Assembly: GCA_937902285.1 (NCBI GenBank)
Contig: CALGTB010000295.1
Location: forward strand, 1-11,776
Origin: an uncultured Actinomycetes bacterium
Lineage (GTDB): Bacteria > Actinomycetota > Actinomycetes > S36-B12
Length of the DNA stretch: 11,776 nt
Direction of reading: 5' to 3'
Below are positions 5,491-11,776 of the stretch, piece by piece. Each line of letters opens with the position of its first letter. Position 1 is the first letter of the stretch. The notes under the pieces are model-generated. The model saw only the letters and a program-made list of their open reading frames with translations, was not told the origin of the DNA and ran no database searches. A program made the position numbers and the translations under genes.

Positions 5491-6543
5491 ATGCGGCTTG
5501 GCTTGAATCTGGGCTACTGGGGCGCCGGCAACGACGCCGACAACCTCGTCCTCGCGCGCGAGGCGGACCGGCTGGGGTACTCGGTCGTCTGGGCCGCGGA
5601 GGCGTACGGCTCCGACGCCGCGACGGTCCTCGCGTGGATCGCCGCACAGACCGAGAGCATCGATGTCGGCTCGGCCGTGTTCCAGATCCCCGGCCGCACC
5701 CCCGCGAACACCGCGATGACCGCGGCGACGCTCGACACCCTGTCCGGGGGCCGGTTCCGACTGGGCCTCGGCGTGTCCGGTCCCCAGGTGTCGGAGGGCT
5801 GGCACGGCGTGCGCTTCGACAAGCCCCTGCAGCGCACGCGCGAGTATGTCGCCATCGTGCGCAAGGCCCTTTCCCGCGAGAAGCTCGTGTACGACGGGGA
5901 GTTCTTCACGCTGCCCCTGCCTGACGGGCCCGGCAAGGCGCTCACCCTGACCGTCCATCCGGTGCGCGAGACGATTCCGCTGTACCTCGCGGCCGTCGGA
6001 CCCAAGAACCTCGAGCTCACCGGTGAGATCGCCGACGGCTGGCTGGCGATCTTCTTCTCGCCGGAGAACGCGGGGGAGATCATGGCCCCGCTGCGCGCCG
6101 GCCGCGAGGGTGCGGGCAAGTCGATGGACGGCTTCGATGTCGTCCCCACGGTGCCGGTGGTCTTCGGCGACGATCCGGTCGCGTGCGCCGACCCCATCCG
6201 GTTCTACTCGGCCCTCTACGTCGGCGGGATGGGCAGCCGCGAGAAGAACTTCTACAACCAGCTGGCCTGCCGCATGGGGTACGAGGAGGCGGCGATCGAG
6301 ATCCAGGACAAGTACATGGCCCGCGACTACGACGGAGCGATGGCCGCGGTGCCGTTCGAGTTCATCGACCGCACGTCGCTCATCGGCCCGCGCGACCGCG
6401 TGCGCGACCGCCTCGCGGCGTTCGCCGAGGCCGGAGTCACGACGCTCACCATCGCGGCCTACGACGGCGACCTCGATGCCCGTATCGCCACGCTGCGCAC
6501 GATGGCCGAGGTTCTCGAGGAGTCGGGCCTGGCTTCCTCGTGA
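5491..6543 (+). CDS. LLM-class F420-dependent oxidoreductase
   Basis: A 350-aa TIM-barrel protein of the luciferase-like monooxygenase superfamily. It begins MRLGLNLGYWGAGND and continues with the characteristic AREADRLGYSVVWAAEAYGSDA segment, then SGGRFRLGLGVSGPQVSEGWHG at about 89-110, the hallmark strand-helix that contacts the deazaflavin. Overall sequence resembles the Rv3520c-type F420-dependent group, so hydride transfer with cofactor F420 is likelier than with FMN; the substrate is unknown. ATG 5491 has a GGAGG ribosome binding site 5 bases upstream. An upstream extension of the frame runs antisense into the reductase promoter and is not coding. Its stop overlaps the uppP GTG start (GTGA at 6540-6543), so the two are translated together, which raises a possible link to polyprenyl or envelope metabolism. 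Confidence 0.92.
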   Translation: MRLGLNLGYWGAGNDADNLVLAREADRLGYSVVWAAEAYGSDAATVLAWIAAQTESIDVGSAVFQIPGRTPANTAMTAATLDTLSGGRFRLGLGVSGPQVSEGWHGVRFDKPLQRTREYVAIVRKALSREKLVYDGEFFTLPLPDGPGKALTLTVHPVRETIPLYLAAVGPKNLELTGEIADGWLAIFFSPENAGEIMAPLRAGREGAGKSMDGFDVVPTVPVVFGDDPVACADPIRFYSALYVGGMGSREKNFYNQLACRMGYEEAAIEIQDKYMARDYDGAMAAVPFEFIDRTSLIGPRDRVRDRLAAFAEAGVTTLTIAAYDGDLDARIATLRTMAEVLEESGLASS

Positions 6544-7358
6544 CCTGGTTCGAGGCCATCGTCCTCGGCCTCATTCAGGGGCTGACGGAGTTCCTGCCGA
6601 TCTCGTCCAGCGCCCACCTGCTGATCCTGTCCCAGCTCTTCGGGTGGGAGGACCCCGGCGCGGCCTTCACGGCGGTGACGCAGATCGGCACGGAGCTGGC
6701 GGTCATCATCTACTTCCGTCGGGAGATCGGGCGCATCGTCGCCGCGTGGGGGCGCTCGATCGCCAGCGCCGATGCACGGCATTCGCCGGACGCCCGCATG
6801 GGGTGGCTCATCATCGTGGGCACCATCCCGATCGCGGTCCTCGGACTGCTGTTCAGCGACCAGATCGAGACTGCGGCCCGCAACCTGTGGCTCGTCGCCG
6901 TGATGCTCATCGTCTTCGGCATCATCCTCGGCGTCGCGGACGCCCTCGGGTCCCGCGTCAAGGAGGAGTCCGACCTGACGGTCCGCGACGGCCTCCTGTT
7001 CGGATTCGCGCAGGCCCTCGCGCTCATCCCCGGCGTGTCACGGTCGGGCGCCACGATCTCGGCCGGCCTGGGCATGGGCTACACGCGCGGCGCCGCGGCC
7101 CGGTACGCGTTCCTGCTGGCCGTGCCCGCCGTCCTCGCGTCCGGCCTCTACGAGGCGACGAAGATCGGCGACGAGGCGAATGTCGCCTGGGGCCCGACCA
7201 TCCTCGCGACGATCATCGCCTTCATCGTCGGCTTCGCCGTCATCGCGTGGCTCATGCGCTGGCTCACGACGCGCAGCTACCTGCCGTTCGTGATCTACCG
7301 CGTCGCGCTCGGGGGTCTCGTGCTGATCCTGCTGGGGACGGGCGTCCTCACAGCCTGA
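6540..7358 (+). CDS. uppP: Undecaprenyl-diphosphatase (BacA/UppP family)
   Basis: A 272-aa integral membrane enzyme that removes a phosphate from polyprenyl diphosphate, regenerating the lipid carrier for peptidoglycan and other wall polymers. Both family signatures are intact: the QxxxE motif in LIQGLTEFLP (Gln13, Glu17) followed by ISSSAHL with His26, and PGVSRSGAT at 164-172 with the catalytic Arg168. Several hydrophobic helices follow, including about 90-105, 116-132, 190-201, 219-237 and 255-272. Length is normal for the family. Overexpression of family members is known to give bacitracin tolerance. The start is GTG 6540, sharing four bases with the LLM gene stop, with no promoter or ribosome binding site of its own. 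It ends three bases before the convergent CorA stop. In Mycobacterium uppP lies directly beside the phosphomutase gene; here a CorA gene intervenes. Confidence 0.96.
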   Translation: MTWFEAIVLGLIQGLTEFLPISSSAHLLILSQLFGWEDPGAAFTAVTQIGTELAVIIYFRREIGRIVAAWGRSIASADARHSPDARMGWLIIVGTIPIAVLGLLFSDQIETAARNLWLVAVMLIVFGIILGVADALGSRVKEESDLTVRDGLLFGFAQALALIPGVSRSGATISAGLGMGYTRGAAARYAFLLAVPAVLASGLYEATKIGDEANVAWGPTILATIIAFIVGFAVIAWLMRWLTTRSYLPFVIYRVALGGLVLILLGTGVLTA

Positions 7359-7361
7359 CGG

Positions 7362-8384
7362 CTAGAGCCATCCGCTCCGCTTGAAGCCCCGGTAGAGCGC
7401 GACGCACACGGTGCCCATCAGCAGGAGCACCGCGGGGTATCCCCAGACAGCGTGGAGCTCGGGCATGTAGTCGAAGTTCATGCCGTAGATGCCGGCCATC
7501 GCCGTGGGCACCGCGGCGATGGCCACCCATGCGCTGATCTTGCGCATGTCGCGGTTCTGCTGGAGGTCCTGCAGCGACGTCGACGCCATGAGCATCGTCA
7601 TGAGCAGGTTGTCGGCCGACTCCACGCCGTCGTTGACGCGGAGGATGTGGTCGCCGATGTCGCGGAAGTACGGTCGCAGCTCGTGGGGCAGCCACGGCAC
7701 CTGCTCGGCCAGGAACAGGTGGGCCCAGGTGACGAGCGGCCCGACAGCGCGCCGGACCTCGACGTTCTCGCGCTTGAGCCGGTAGATGCTGTTTGGCGTG
7801 CTGGCAGCGCGATCCTGGGCGAAGACCGCCGTCTCGAGGTTCTCGACGTCGATGCCGACCTCGTCGGTGACCGCGAGGTACCCGTCGACGACCTGGTCGA
7901 GGATCGCGTAGAGAACCGAGACAGGACCATGGCTGCGGAGCTCGGCGTTCGTCTCGAGCCGCTCCCGGATCCCGCGGAGATCGCCGATCTGCCCGTAGCG
8001 CACGGTGACGGCGTACCAAGGACCGACGAAGACCGCGAGCTGCCCGGTGCGCACGTCCGACGTGCTCTCGACGTAGTCGAGCACCTTGAGCAGCGCCATG
8101 CCGCAGCCGGCGTCGTCCAGCTCGAACTTCGGACGCTGCGCCTCGTTGGCCGCGTCCTCCACCTGCAGCTGCTGCAGGCCGAAGATCTCGGCGACCATCT
8201 GCAGCTCGGCCCGGGTCGGCTCGAAGAGGCCCAGCCAGACGAACGAGTCGGGCGTCGACTGGCACCTGTCCTTGAGCGCCCTGATCTTCGGCTCGGGGTG
8301 GCCGTCACCCGGCTCCTGCCAGCTGTGCACGTCGAGCGCGTTCACCACGGCGTCCGGGGTGTAGAGGCCCATTCCGCGGATCAT
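7362..8384 (-). CDS. corA: CorA-family divalent cation (Mg2+/Co2+) channel
   Basis: A 340-aa protein of the CorA channel family, expected to form a pentamer admitting magnesium (also cobalt or nickel). Residues about 1-270 form the cytoplasmic regulatory domain, with FVWLGLFEP, LQVEDAANEAQRPK and FVGPWYAVTVRYG blocks typical of CorA. The pore helix about 281-300 ends in the selectivity motif YGMNF (GMN at 301-303), followed by the loop MPEL and a second membrane helix, and a basic end (RGFKRSGWL). ATG 8384 was chosen because its first residues align with normal CorA starts; ATG 8372 is possible. The frame stays open upstream across the divergent phosphomutase gene, which is shadow. No ribosome binding site is seen; CACAAT at 8395-8390 is 6 bases before the ATG. 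Confidence 0.93.
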   Translation of the reverse strand: MIRGMGLYTPDAVVNALDVHSWQEPGDGHPEPKIRALKDRCQSTPDSFVWLGLFEPTRAELQMVAEIFGLQQLQVEDAANEAQRPKFELDDAGCGMALLKVLDYVESTSDVRTGQLAVFVGPWYAVTVRYGQIGDLRGIRERLETNAELRSHGPVSVLYAILDQVVDGYLAVTDEVGIDVENLETAVFAQDRAASTPNSIYRLKRENVEVRRAVGPLVTWAHLFLAEQVPWLPHELRPYFRDIGDHILRVNDGVESADNLLMTMLMASTSLQDLQQNRDMRKISAWVAIAAVPTAMAGIYGMNFDYMPELHAVWGYPAVLLLMGTVCVALYRGFKRSGWL

Positions 8385-8389
8385 GCCGC

Positions 8390-8422
8390 CATTGTGCTGC
8401 ACCGCCGCGAACGATCTACGCT
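8390..8422. promoter_or_regulatory. Overlapping divergent promoters, corA and phosphomutase
   Basis: Only 45 bp separate two divergent start codons. On the plus strand TACGCT (8417-8422) lies 7 bases before ATG 8430. On the minus strand CACAAT (8395-8390) lies 6 bases before ATG 8384. Each -10 box therefore falls about where the other gene's -35 should be, so both promoters cover the same DNA. The plus box is good, the minus box weaker. No ribosome binding site precedes either gene. Confidence 0.45.
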
Positions 8423-8429
8423 GGCACGC

Positions 8430-9128
8430 ATGACCACCGTCCTGTTCATCCGCCATGGCCGCACCAAGGCGAACGCCGACGGGGTCCTGGCCGGGTGGAC
8501 GCCTGGCGTGACCCTCGATGACAAGGGACGGGAGCAGGCCACAGCCCTCGGAGCCCGACTGGCAGGCGTTCCGCTGGCCGCCGTCGTGACCTCGCCGCTC
8601 GCGCGCACCGTCGAGACGGCCGACCTCATGCTGGACGCCGCCGGGCTGTCGGTGCCGCGTCACGTCGACGATCGCGTGGGGGAGTGCCGCTACGGGGACT
8701 GGACAGGGGCGTCGCTGAAGACGCTCGTCAAGGACCCGATGTGGAAGGTCGTCCAGAGCCACCCCAGTGCCGCGGTCTTCCCGGGCGCCGACGGCGAGTC
8801 CATGGCCGCGATGCAGCACCGGGCGGTCACGAGCGTGCGCGGGTGGAATGCCGAGCTCGGCGACAGCGCGGTGTACGCGGTCGTGAGCCACGGCGACGTC
8901 ATCAAGGCCTGCCTGGCGGATGCCCTCGGCATGCATCTCGACCAGTTCCAGCGCATCGTGGTCGATCCGTGCTCCGTGAGCGTCGTGACGTACAGCCCGC
9001 ACCGTCCGTTCATCGTGCGCACCAATGACACCGGCGGCGACCTCTCGTGGCTCGCCGCGAAGCCGAAGGCGCGGAGACGGCGCGCGAAGGCGAGCGACGC
9101 CGCTGTCGGCGGGGGAGCAGGCCGATGA
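8430..9128 (+). CDS. Histidine phosphatase / probable phosphomutase (MSMEG_4193 family)
   Basis: A 232-aa member of the phosphoglycerate mutase-like histidine phosphatase superfamily. The catalytic set is complete: Arg8-His9-Gly10 (LFIRHGRT, His9 is phosphorylated), Arg59 in SPLARTVETA, Glu85 in VGECRYGDW, and the second His154 in VVSHGDVIK. The MSMEG_4193/Rv2135c subfamily is described as a probable phosphomutase because it occurs with DUF3090 and an SCO1664-type kinase-like gene, exactly as here. Its substrate is unknown. Residues about 209-232 form a basic, low-complexity tail (KPKARRRRAK) outside the enzyme fold. ATG 8430 follows a TACGCT -10 box by 7 bases, suggesting a leaderless message. 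The stop overlaps the next ATG (ATGA, 9125-9128), making it the first gene of a coupled three-gene operon. Confidence 0.93.
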   Translation: MTTVLFIRHGRTKANADGVLAGWTPGVTLDDKGREQATALGARLAGVPLAAVVTSPLARTVETADLMLDAAGLSVPRHVDDRVGECRYGDWTGASLKTLVKDPMWKVVQSHPSAAVFPGADGESMAAMQHRAVTSVRGWNAELGDSAVYAVVSHGDVIKACLADALGMHLDQFQRIVVDPCSVSVVTYSPHRPFIVRTNDTGGDLSWLAAKPKARRRRAKASDAAVGGGAGR

Positions 9129-9691
9129 GCCGGCAGATCTTCGACTTCCAGGCGCCTGCCCGCTTCGTTGCGGGAACAGTGGGCATGCCCGGTGAGCGCA
9201 CGTTCTTCCTGCAGGCCCGCCAGGGCTCGCAGGTGACCAGCGTCGCCCTCGAGAAGGCGCAGGTGGCCGCCCTCGCGGACCGCGTCGACCAGCTGCTGGA
9301 CGAGGTCGCGTCGACGCGCGCCCGCGCGGGCGAGGTCCCCGAGAGTGCCCCCGCCGACCTGGCCGATGTCGCGCCCCTCGACGTGCCCATCGTGGAGGAG
9401 TTCCGGGTGGGGGCGATGGCCCTCGGATGGGACGAGGCCAGCCGCCGCGTGGTCCTCGAGGCCCACGCGGTCAGCGAGGAGGGCGACGACGTGCCCGACA
9501 TCGCCGACGACGATCCGGACGGCCCGGACACTCTTCGCGTCTGGCTTGCGCCGGCGAGCGCACGGGCGTTCGCCGAGCGGGCGCGGCAGGTGGTGTCCGC
9601 AGGGCGGCCGCCCTGCCCGTTCTGCAGCCAGCCGCTCGACCCCCAGGGGCACGTGTGCCCGCGCGCCAACGGCTACCGACGCCGGGGATGA
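9125..9691 (+). CDS. DUF3090 family protein with C-terminal Cys/His zinc knuckle
   Basis: A 188-aa soluble protein of the actinobacterial DUF3090 family (Rv2134c-like), function unknown. The N-terminal block FDFQAPARFVAGTVGMPGERTFFLQA is the family hallmark, followed by a helix (about 41-62), an acidic region around 119-135 (many Asp), and a final helix. Residues 164-185 hold a compact metal-binding pattern: Cys164-x2-Cys167, then His176-x-Cys178, in the context PCPFC, GHVCPRANGYRR. That tail is nearly invariant in the family as I recall it and suggests a zinc knuckle that may bind nucleic acid or the partner kinase. Start and stop both overlap the neighbours by four bases (ATGA at 9125 and 9688), so it is made in step with the phosphomutase and the kinase-like protein. 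No catalytic residues are obvious; a structural or adaptor role is inferred. Confidence 0.9.
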   Translation: MSRQIFDFQAPARFVAGTVGMPGERTFFLQARQGSQVTSVALEKAQVAALADRVDQLLDEVASTRARAGEVPESAPADLADVAPLDVPIVEEFRVGAMALGWDEASRRVVLEAHAVSEEGDDVPDIADDDPDGPDTLRVWLAPASARAFAERARQVVSAGRPPCPFCSQPLDPQGHVCPRANGYRRRG

Positions 9692-10497
9692 GCACGTCGC
9701 TCACGCTGGACGACGCCCGGCTGCCCGCCCTGCTCTCCGACGGCGACCTGGAGGTGGAGGGCAGGATCGCCGGCGCCTCCAACTCGACGCTGCGGTGCCG
9801 CATCGACGTCCCCGGCCATGGCGACCTGCTGTGCGTGTACAAGCCCGTGGCCGGGGAGCGGCCGCTGTGGGACTTCCCCGAATGGACGCTGGGCCACCGC
9901 GAGCTGGCGGCCTTCGCACTCTCGGAGGCGCTCGGATGGCACCTGGTTCCGCCCACGGCGTGGCGTGAGGAGGGCCCCGGCGGCCCGGGGATGTGCCAGG
10001 CGTGGATCGAGGTCGATCCGCAGGCCGAGCAGGTGGACGTGGTGCGGCCCGGCGCTGCGCCTCCCGGCTGGCTTCGGATCCTCGACGCCACCGACGGACT
10101 CGGTGAGCCGGTCGAGCTCGTGCACGCGGACTCCGCCGCTCTCCGACGAATAGCGCTGTTCGACGTCATCGCCAACAATGCCGACCGCAAGGGCGGCCAC
10201 ATCCTCGGCGACGGCGCGGGACGCATCTGGGCCATCGACCACGGCGTCACCTTCTCGACCGAGTCGAAGCTGCGGACCGTCGTGTGGGGGTGGGCAGGCG
10301 AGAGCATCTCCGATGGCGAGCTCGACGACCTCACCGCCCTTCGCGGCGTGCTGGGCGAGTCGTACGACCCGGTCGACCGATGGCTCGCCGAGGACGAGCG
10401 CGAGACCCTTCGCTCGCGCGTCTCCCGGCTCATCGCGCGGGGCCGGTTCCCGCAGCCGAGCGGGCGGTGGCCGGCGATCCCGTGGCCGGTCTTCTGA
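9688..10497 (+). CDS. SCO1664-family PI3/4-kinase-like protein
   Basis: A 269-aa protein of the SCO1664/Rv2133c family, described as related to phosphatidylinositol 3/4-kinases. Kinase landmarks are visible: VYKP with the ATP-binding Lys52, GHRELAA with Glu72 as its likely partner, FDVIANNADRKGGHIL with catalytic Asp159 or Asp166, Asn163/164 and His171, and WAIDHGVTF, where Asp184 corresponds to the metal-binding DFG aspartate. The order N-lobe Lys, Glu, catalytic loop, DxG is that of the fold. Whether it phosphorylates a lipid, sugar, cofactor or protein is unknown; AMPylation is also possible, as some fold relatives do that. ATG 9688 overlaps the DUF3090 stop, making it the last gene of the operon. 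Downstream lies a 50-base gap with a palindrome, then mshC. Confidence 0.9.
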   Translation: MSTSLTLDDARLPALLSDGDLEVEGRIAGASNSTLRCRIDVPGHGDLLCVYKPVAGERPLWDFPEWTLGHRELAAFALSEALGWHLVPPTAWREEGPGGPGMCQAWIEVDPQAEQVDVVRPGAAPPGWLRILDATDGLGEPVELVHADSAALRRIALFDVIANNADRKGGHILGDGAGRIWAIDHGVTFSTESKLRTVVWGWAGESISDGELDDLTALRGVLGESYDPVDRWLAEDERETLRSRVSRLIARGRFPQPSGRWPAIPWPVF

Positions 10498-10504
10498 CCT
10501 GCGT

Positions 10505-10516
10505 CGTGCCGGCACG
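10505..10516. promoter_or_regulatory. 12-bp perfect palindrome upstream of mshC
   Basis: CGTGCCGGCACG is fully self-complementary with no spacer. It lies about 32-43 bases before the mshC GTG, where the -35 region of the proposed promoter would be. An operator for an mshC regulator is a reasonable reading. It is a poor terminator because a gapless palindrome leaves no loop without opening the central pairs. Confidence 0.45.
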
Positions 10517-10535
10517 GTCGCCCTCACGGCGCGGA

Positions 10536-10541
10536 TAGGGT
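10536..10541 (+). promoter_or_regulatory. Putative leaderless -10 box of mshC
   Basis: TAGGGT ends 6 bases before GTG 10548, with GTCGGC between, so no ribosome binding site fits. The spacing matches the boxes of vapB, the ureohydrolase and the aldo/keto reductase. No clear -35 hexamer is present. Confidence 0.45.
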
Positions 10542-10547
10542 GTCGGC

Positions 10548-11774
10548 GTGAAGTCGTGGCCGAGCCCGCAGGTGCCCACCCTCCCCGGCCGCGGCCTGCC
10601 GCTGCGGCTCTACGACACGGCCTCCCGTGAGGTGCGGGCCACCGAGCCCGGCCCGGTTGCGAGGATGTACGTGTGCGGGATCACGCCGTACGACGCCACG
10701 CACATGGGCCACGCGTTCACGTACGTCACGTTCGACACGATCAACCGCGTGTGGCGCGACAGCGGGCACGAGGTCCACTACGTGCAGAACGTCACCGACA
10801 TCGATGATCCGCTGCTCGAGCGGGCCGTGGCGACCGGGCAGGACTGGCAGGCCATCGCCGAGCGCGAGACCGCCCTGTTCCGCCAGGACATGGAGGCGCT
10901 GAGCGTCATCCCGCCGCGCGACTACATCGGAGCCGTCGAGTCCATCCCCTCGGTGGCGGGCCATGTCGAGACCCTGCAGGGCCAGGGCAGCGTCTACGCA
11001 GTCGACTCCGACCTGTACTTCCGCGTGCACAGCGACCCGGCCTTCGGCTCGGTCTCCCACCTCGACGAGGCCGCGATGATCGCGGTGTTCGCTGAGCGGG
11101 GCGGGGACCCGGACCGCCCCGGCAAGGAGCACCCCCTCGACTGCCTCGTGTGGCAGGCGGCCCGACCTGACGAGCCCGCCTGGGACACGCCCCTCGGGCA
11201 CGGCCGCCCCGGCTGGCACATCGAGTGCGCGGCCATCGCGCTCGACCATCTCGGCATGACGATCGACGTCCAGGGCGGGGGCACCGACCTGGTCTTCCCC
11301 CACCACGAGATGAGCGCCTCGGAGGCCCAGGTGCTGCGCCAGGCGCACCCCTTCGCCCGCCACTACGTGCACTCGGCCATGGTGGGCTGGCAGGGCCACA
11401 AGATGTCGAAGTCGCGCGGGAACCTGGTGTTCGTGTCGACCCTGCGCCATGAGGGCGTCGACCCCGCAGCCATCCGCCTCGCCCTGCTGGCCCATCACTA
11501 CCGCACCGAGTGGGAGTGGACCGACGAGGGACTCGTCGAGGCCACGACGCGACTTGCTGCCTGGCGTGCGGCCACGTCGGCCGCGGCCGGTCCTGATGCT
11601 GCGCCCACCCTGCACGACGTACGGCGACTGCTGGCCGACGACCTGCAGACCCCGGCCGCACTGGCCGCCGTGGACGCGTGGGCCCTCGCCCAGCAGTCGG
11701 GCGAGGGCGACGACGCGTCAGGACCTCGACTCATTGCGGAGACGGTGTCGGCGCTCCTCGGGGTCGAGCTCTAG
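10548..11774 (+). CDS. mshC: L-cysteine:GlcN-Ins ligase (mycothiol synthesis)
   Basis: A complete 408-aa MshC, the ATP-dependent ligase that joins L-cysteine to glucosaminyl-inositol (GlcN-Ins), releasing AMP and PPi, one step before MshD acetylation gives mycothiol. It is a class I synthetase relative of CysS. Visible features are zinc ligands Cys43 (VCGITPYDATHMGHA), Cys227 (WHIECAA) and His252 (FPHHE), Trp223, the HIGH-type HMGH at 52-55, and KMSKS at 285-289. GITPYDATHMGHA is diagnostic of MshC, where CysS has a CGPTVYN-type sequence, and the protein lacks the longer C-terminal tRNA-binding part of CysS (about 460-490 aa). The start is GTG 10548 behind a TAGGGT box. Its presence commits the host to mycothiol as main thiol. 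The stop TAG is 11772-11774, two bases before the window ends. Confidence 0.96.
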   Translation: MKSWPSPQVPTLPGRGLPLRLYDTASREVRATEPGPVARMYVCGITPYDATHMGHAFTYVTFDTINRVWRDSGHEVHYVQNVTDIDDPLLERAVATGQDWQAIAERETALFRQDMEALSVIPPRDYIGAVESIPSVAGHVETLQGQGSVYAVDSDLYFRVHSDPAFGSVSHLDEAAMIAVFAERGGDPDRPGKEHPLDCLVWQAARPDEPAWDTPLGHGRPGWHIECAAIALDHLGMTIDVQGGGTDLVFPHHEMSASEAQVLRQAHPFARHYVHSAMVGWQGHKMSKSRGNLVFVSTLRHEGVDPAAIRLALLAHHYRTEWEWTDEGLVEATTRLAAWRAATSAAAGPDAAPTLHDVRRLLADDLQTPAALAAVDAWALAQQSGEGDDASGPRLIAETVSALLGVEL

Positions 11775-11776
11775 GC

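Noticed and set aside
7352..7363. Short AGCC-TGAC-GGCT hairpin at the uppP/corA junction as a terminator
   Set aside because: The stem is only 4 bp and there is no U-tract, so it cannot be told from chance.
8385..9002. Upstream extension of the CorA reading frame to a 546-aa protein
   Set aside because: The added 206 residues run antisense through the phosphomutase gene and look non-protein-like; normal CorA starts align with ATG 8384.
10524..11615. A 363-codon open frame antisense to mshC
   Set aside because: It covers a complete, motif-perfect mshC and has no recognisable domain.
10548..11774. Annotation as cysteinyl-tRNA synthetase
   Set aside because: The GITPYDATHMGHA signature and the 408-aa length without the extra C-terminal tRNA-binding part point to MshC.
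1..11776. Mobile elements, CRISPR arrays, riboswitches or origins
   Set aside because: No transposase or integrase, long inverted repeats, spaced direct repeats or recognisable riboswitch core were seen; all gaps between genes are under about 125 bases once the tRNA is counted.

Overview
The window is GC-rich, densely packed chromosomal DNA from a mycothiol-producing actinomycete. A complete mshC (the committed mycothiol ligase), an F420-type LLM oxidoreductase, a DUF4333-like lipoprotein, a DUF5703-like protein, a DUF3090 protein and an SCO1664-family kinase-like protein are all characteristic of Actinobacteria. Gene content and order resemble the uppP - phosphomutase - DUF3090 - SCO1664 - mshC block of Mycobacterium and Streptomyces. 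A member of the Nocardioides/Aeromicrobium group is a reasonable guess, but the genus cannot be fixed from the sequence alone. I see no insertion sequence, phage gene, CRISPR array or rRNA.

Layout. Positions 1-880 hold a small secreted lipoprotein (+), a convergent two-helix membrane protein (-) sharing a 15-bp-stem terminator with it, and tRNA-Leu(GAG) (-) with its own terminator. Positions 987-2993 hold an M20 metallopeptidase followed by a vapBC toxin-antitoxin pair with a clear palindromic operator (+). Positions 3005-5387 hold, on the minus strand, an aldo/keto reductase, a 65-aa DUF5703-like protein and an agmatinase-family ureohydrolase. Positions 5491-7358 hold an LLM/F420 oxidoreductase overlapping uppP by four bases (+). 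Positions 7362-8384 hold a CorA-type channel (-), convergent with uppP. Positions 8430-10497 hold three genes chained by ATGA overlaps: a histidine phosphatase/phosphomutase, DUF3090, and an SCO1664-family kinase-like protein. Positions 10548-11774 hold a complete mshC.

The best candidate for an undescribed system is the three-gene chain at 8430-10497. Its members are conserved together in Actinobacteria but have no established reaction, and here they sit directly upstream of mshC. The window also has a consistent promoter style: TANNNT boxes placed 6-7 bases before five start codons (vapB, agmatinase, aldo/keto reductase, phosphomutase, mshC), with no well-spaced ribosome binding site. This suggests leaderless transcripts. 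Downstream genes in operons instead start inside the preceding gene's stop codon or just after it.
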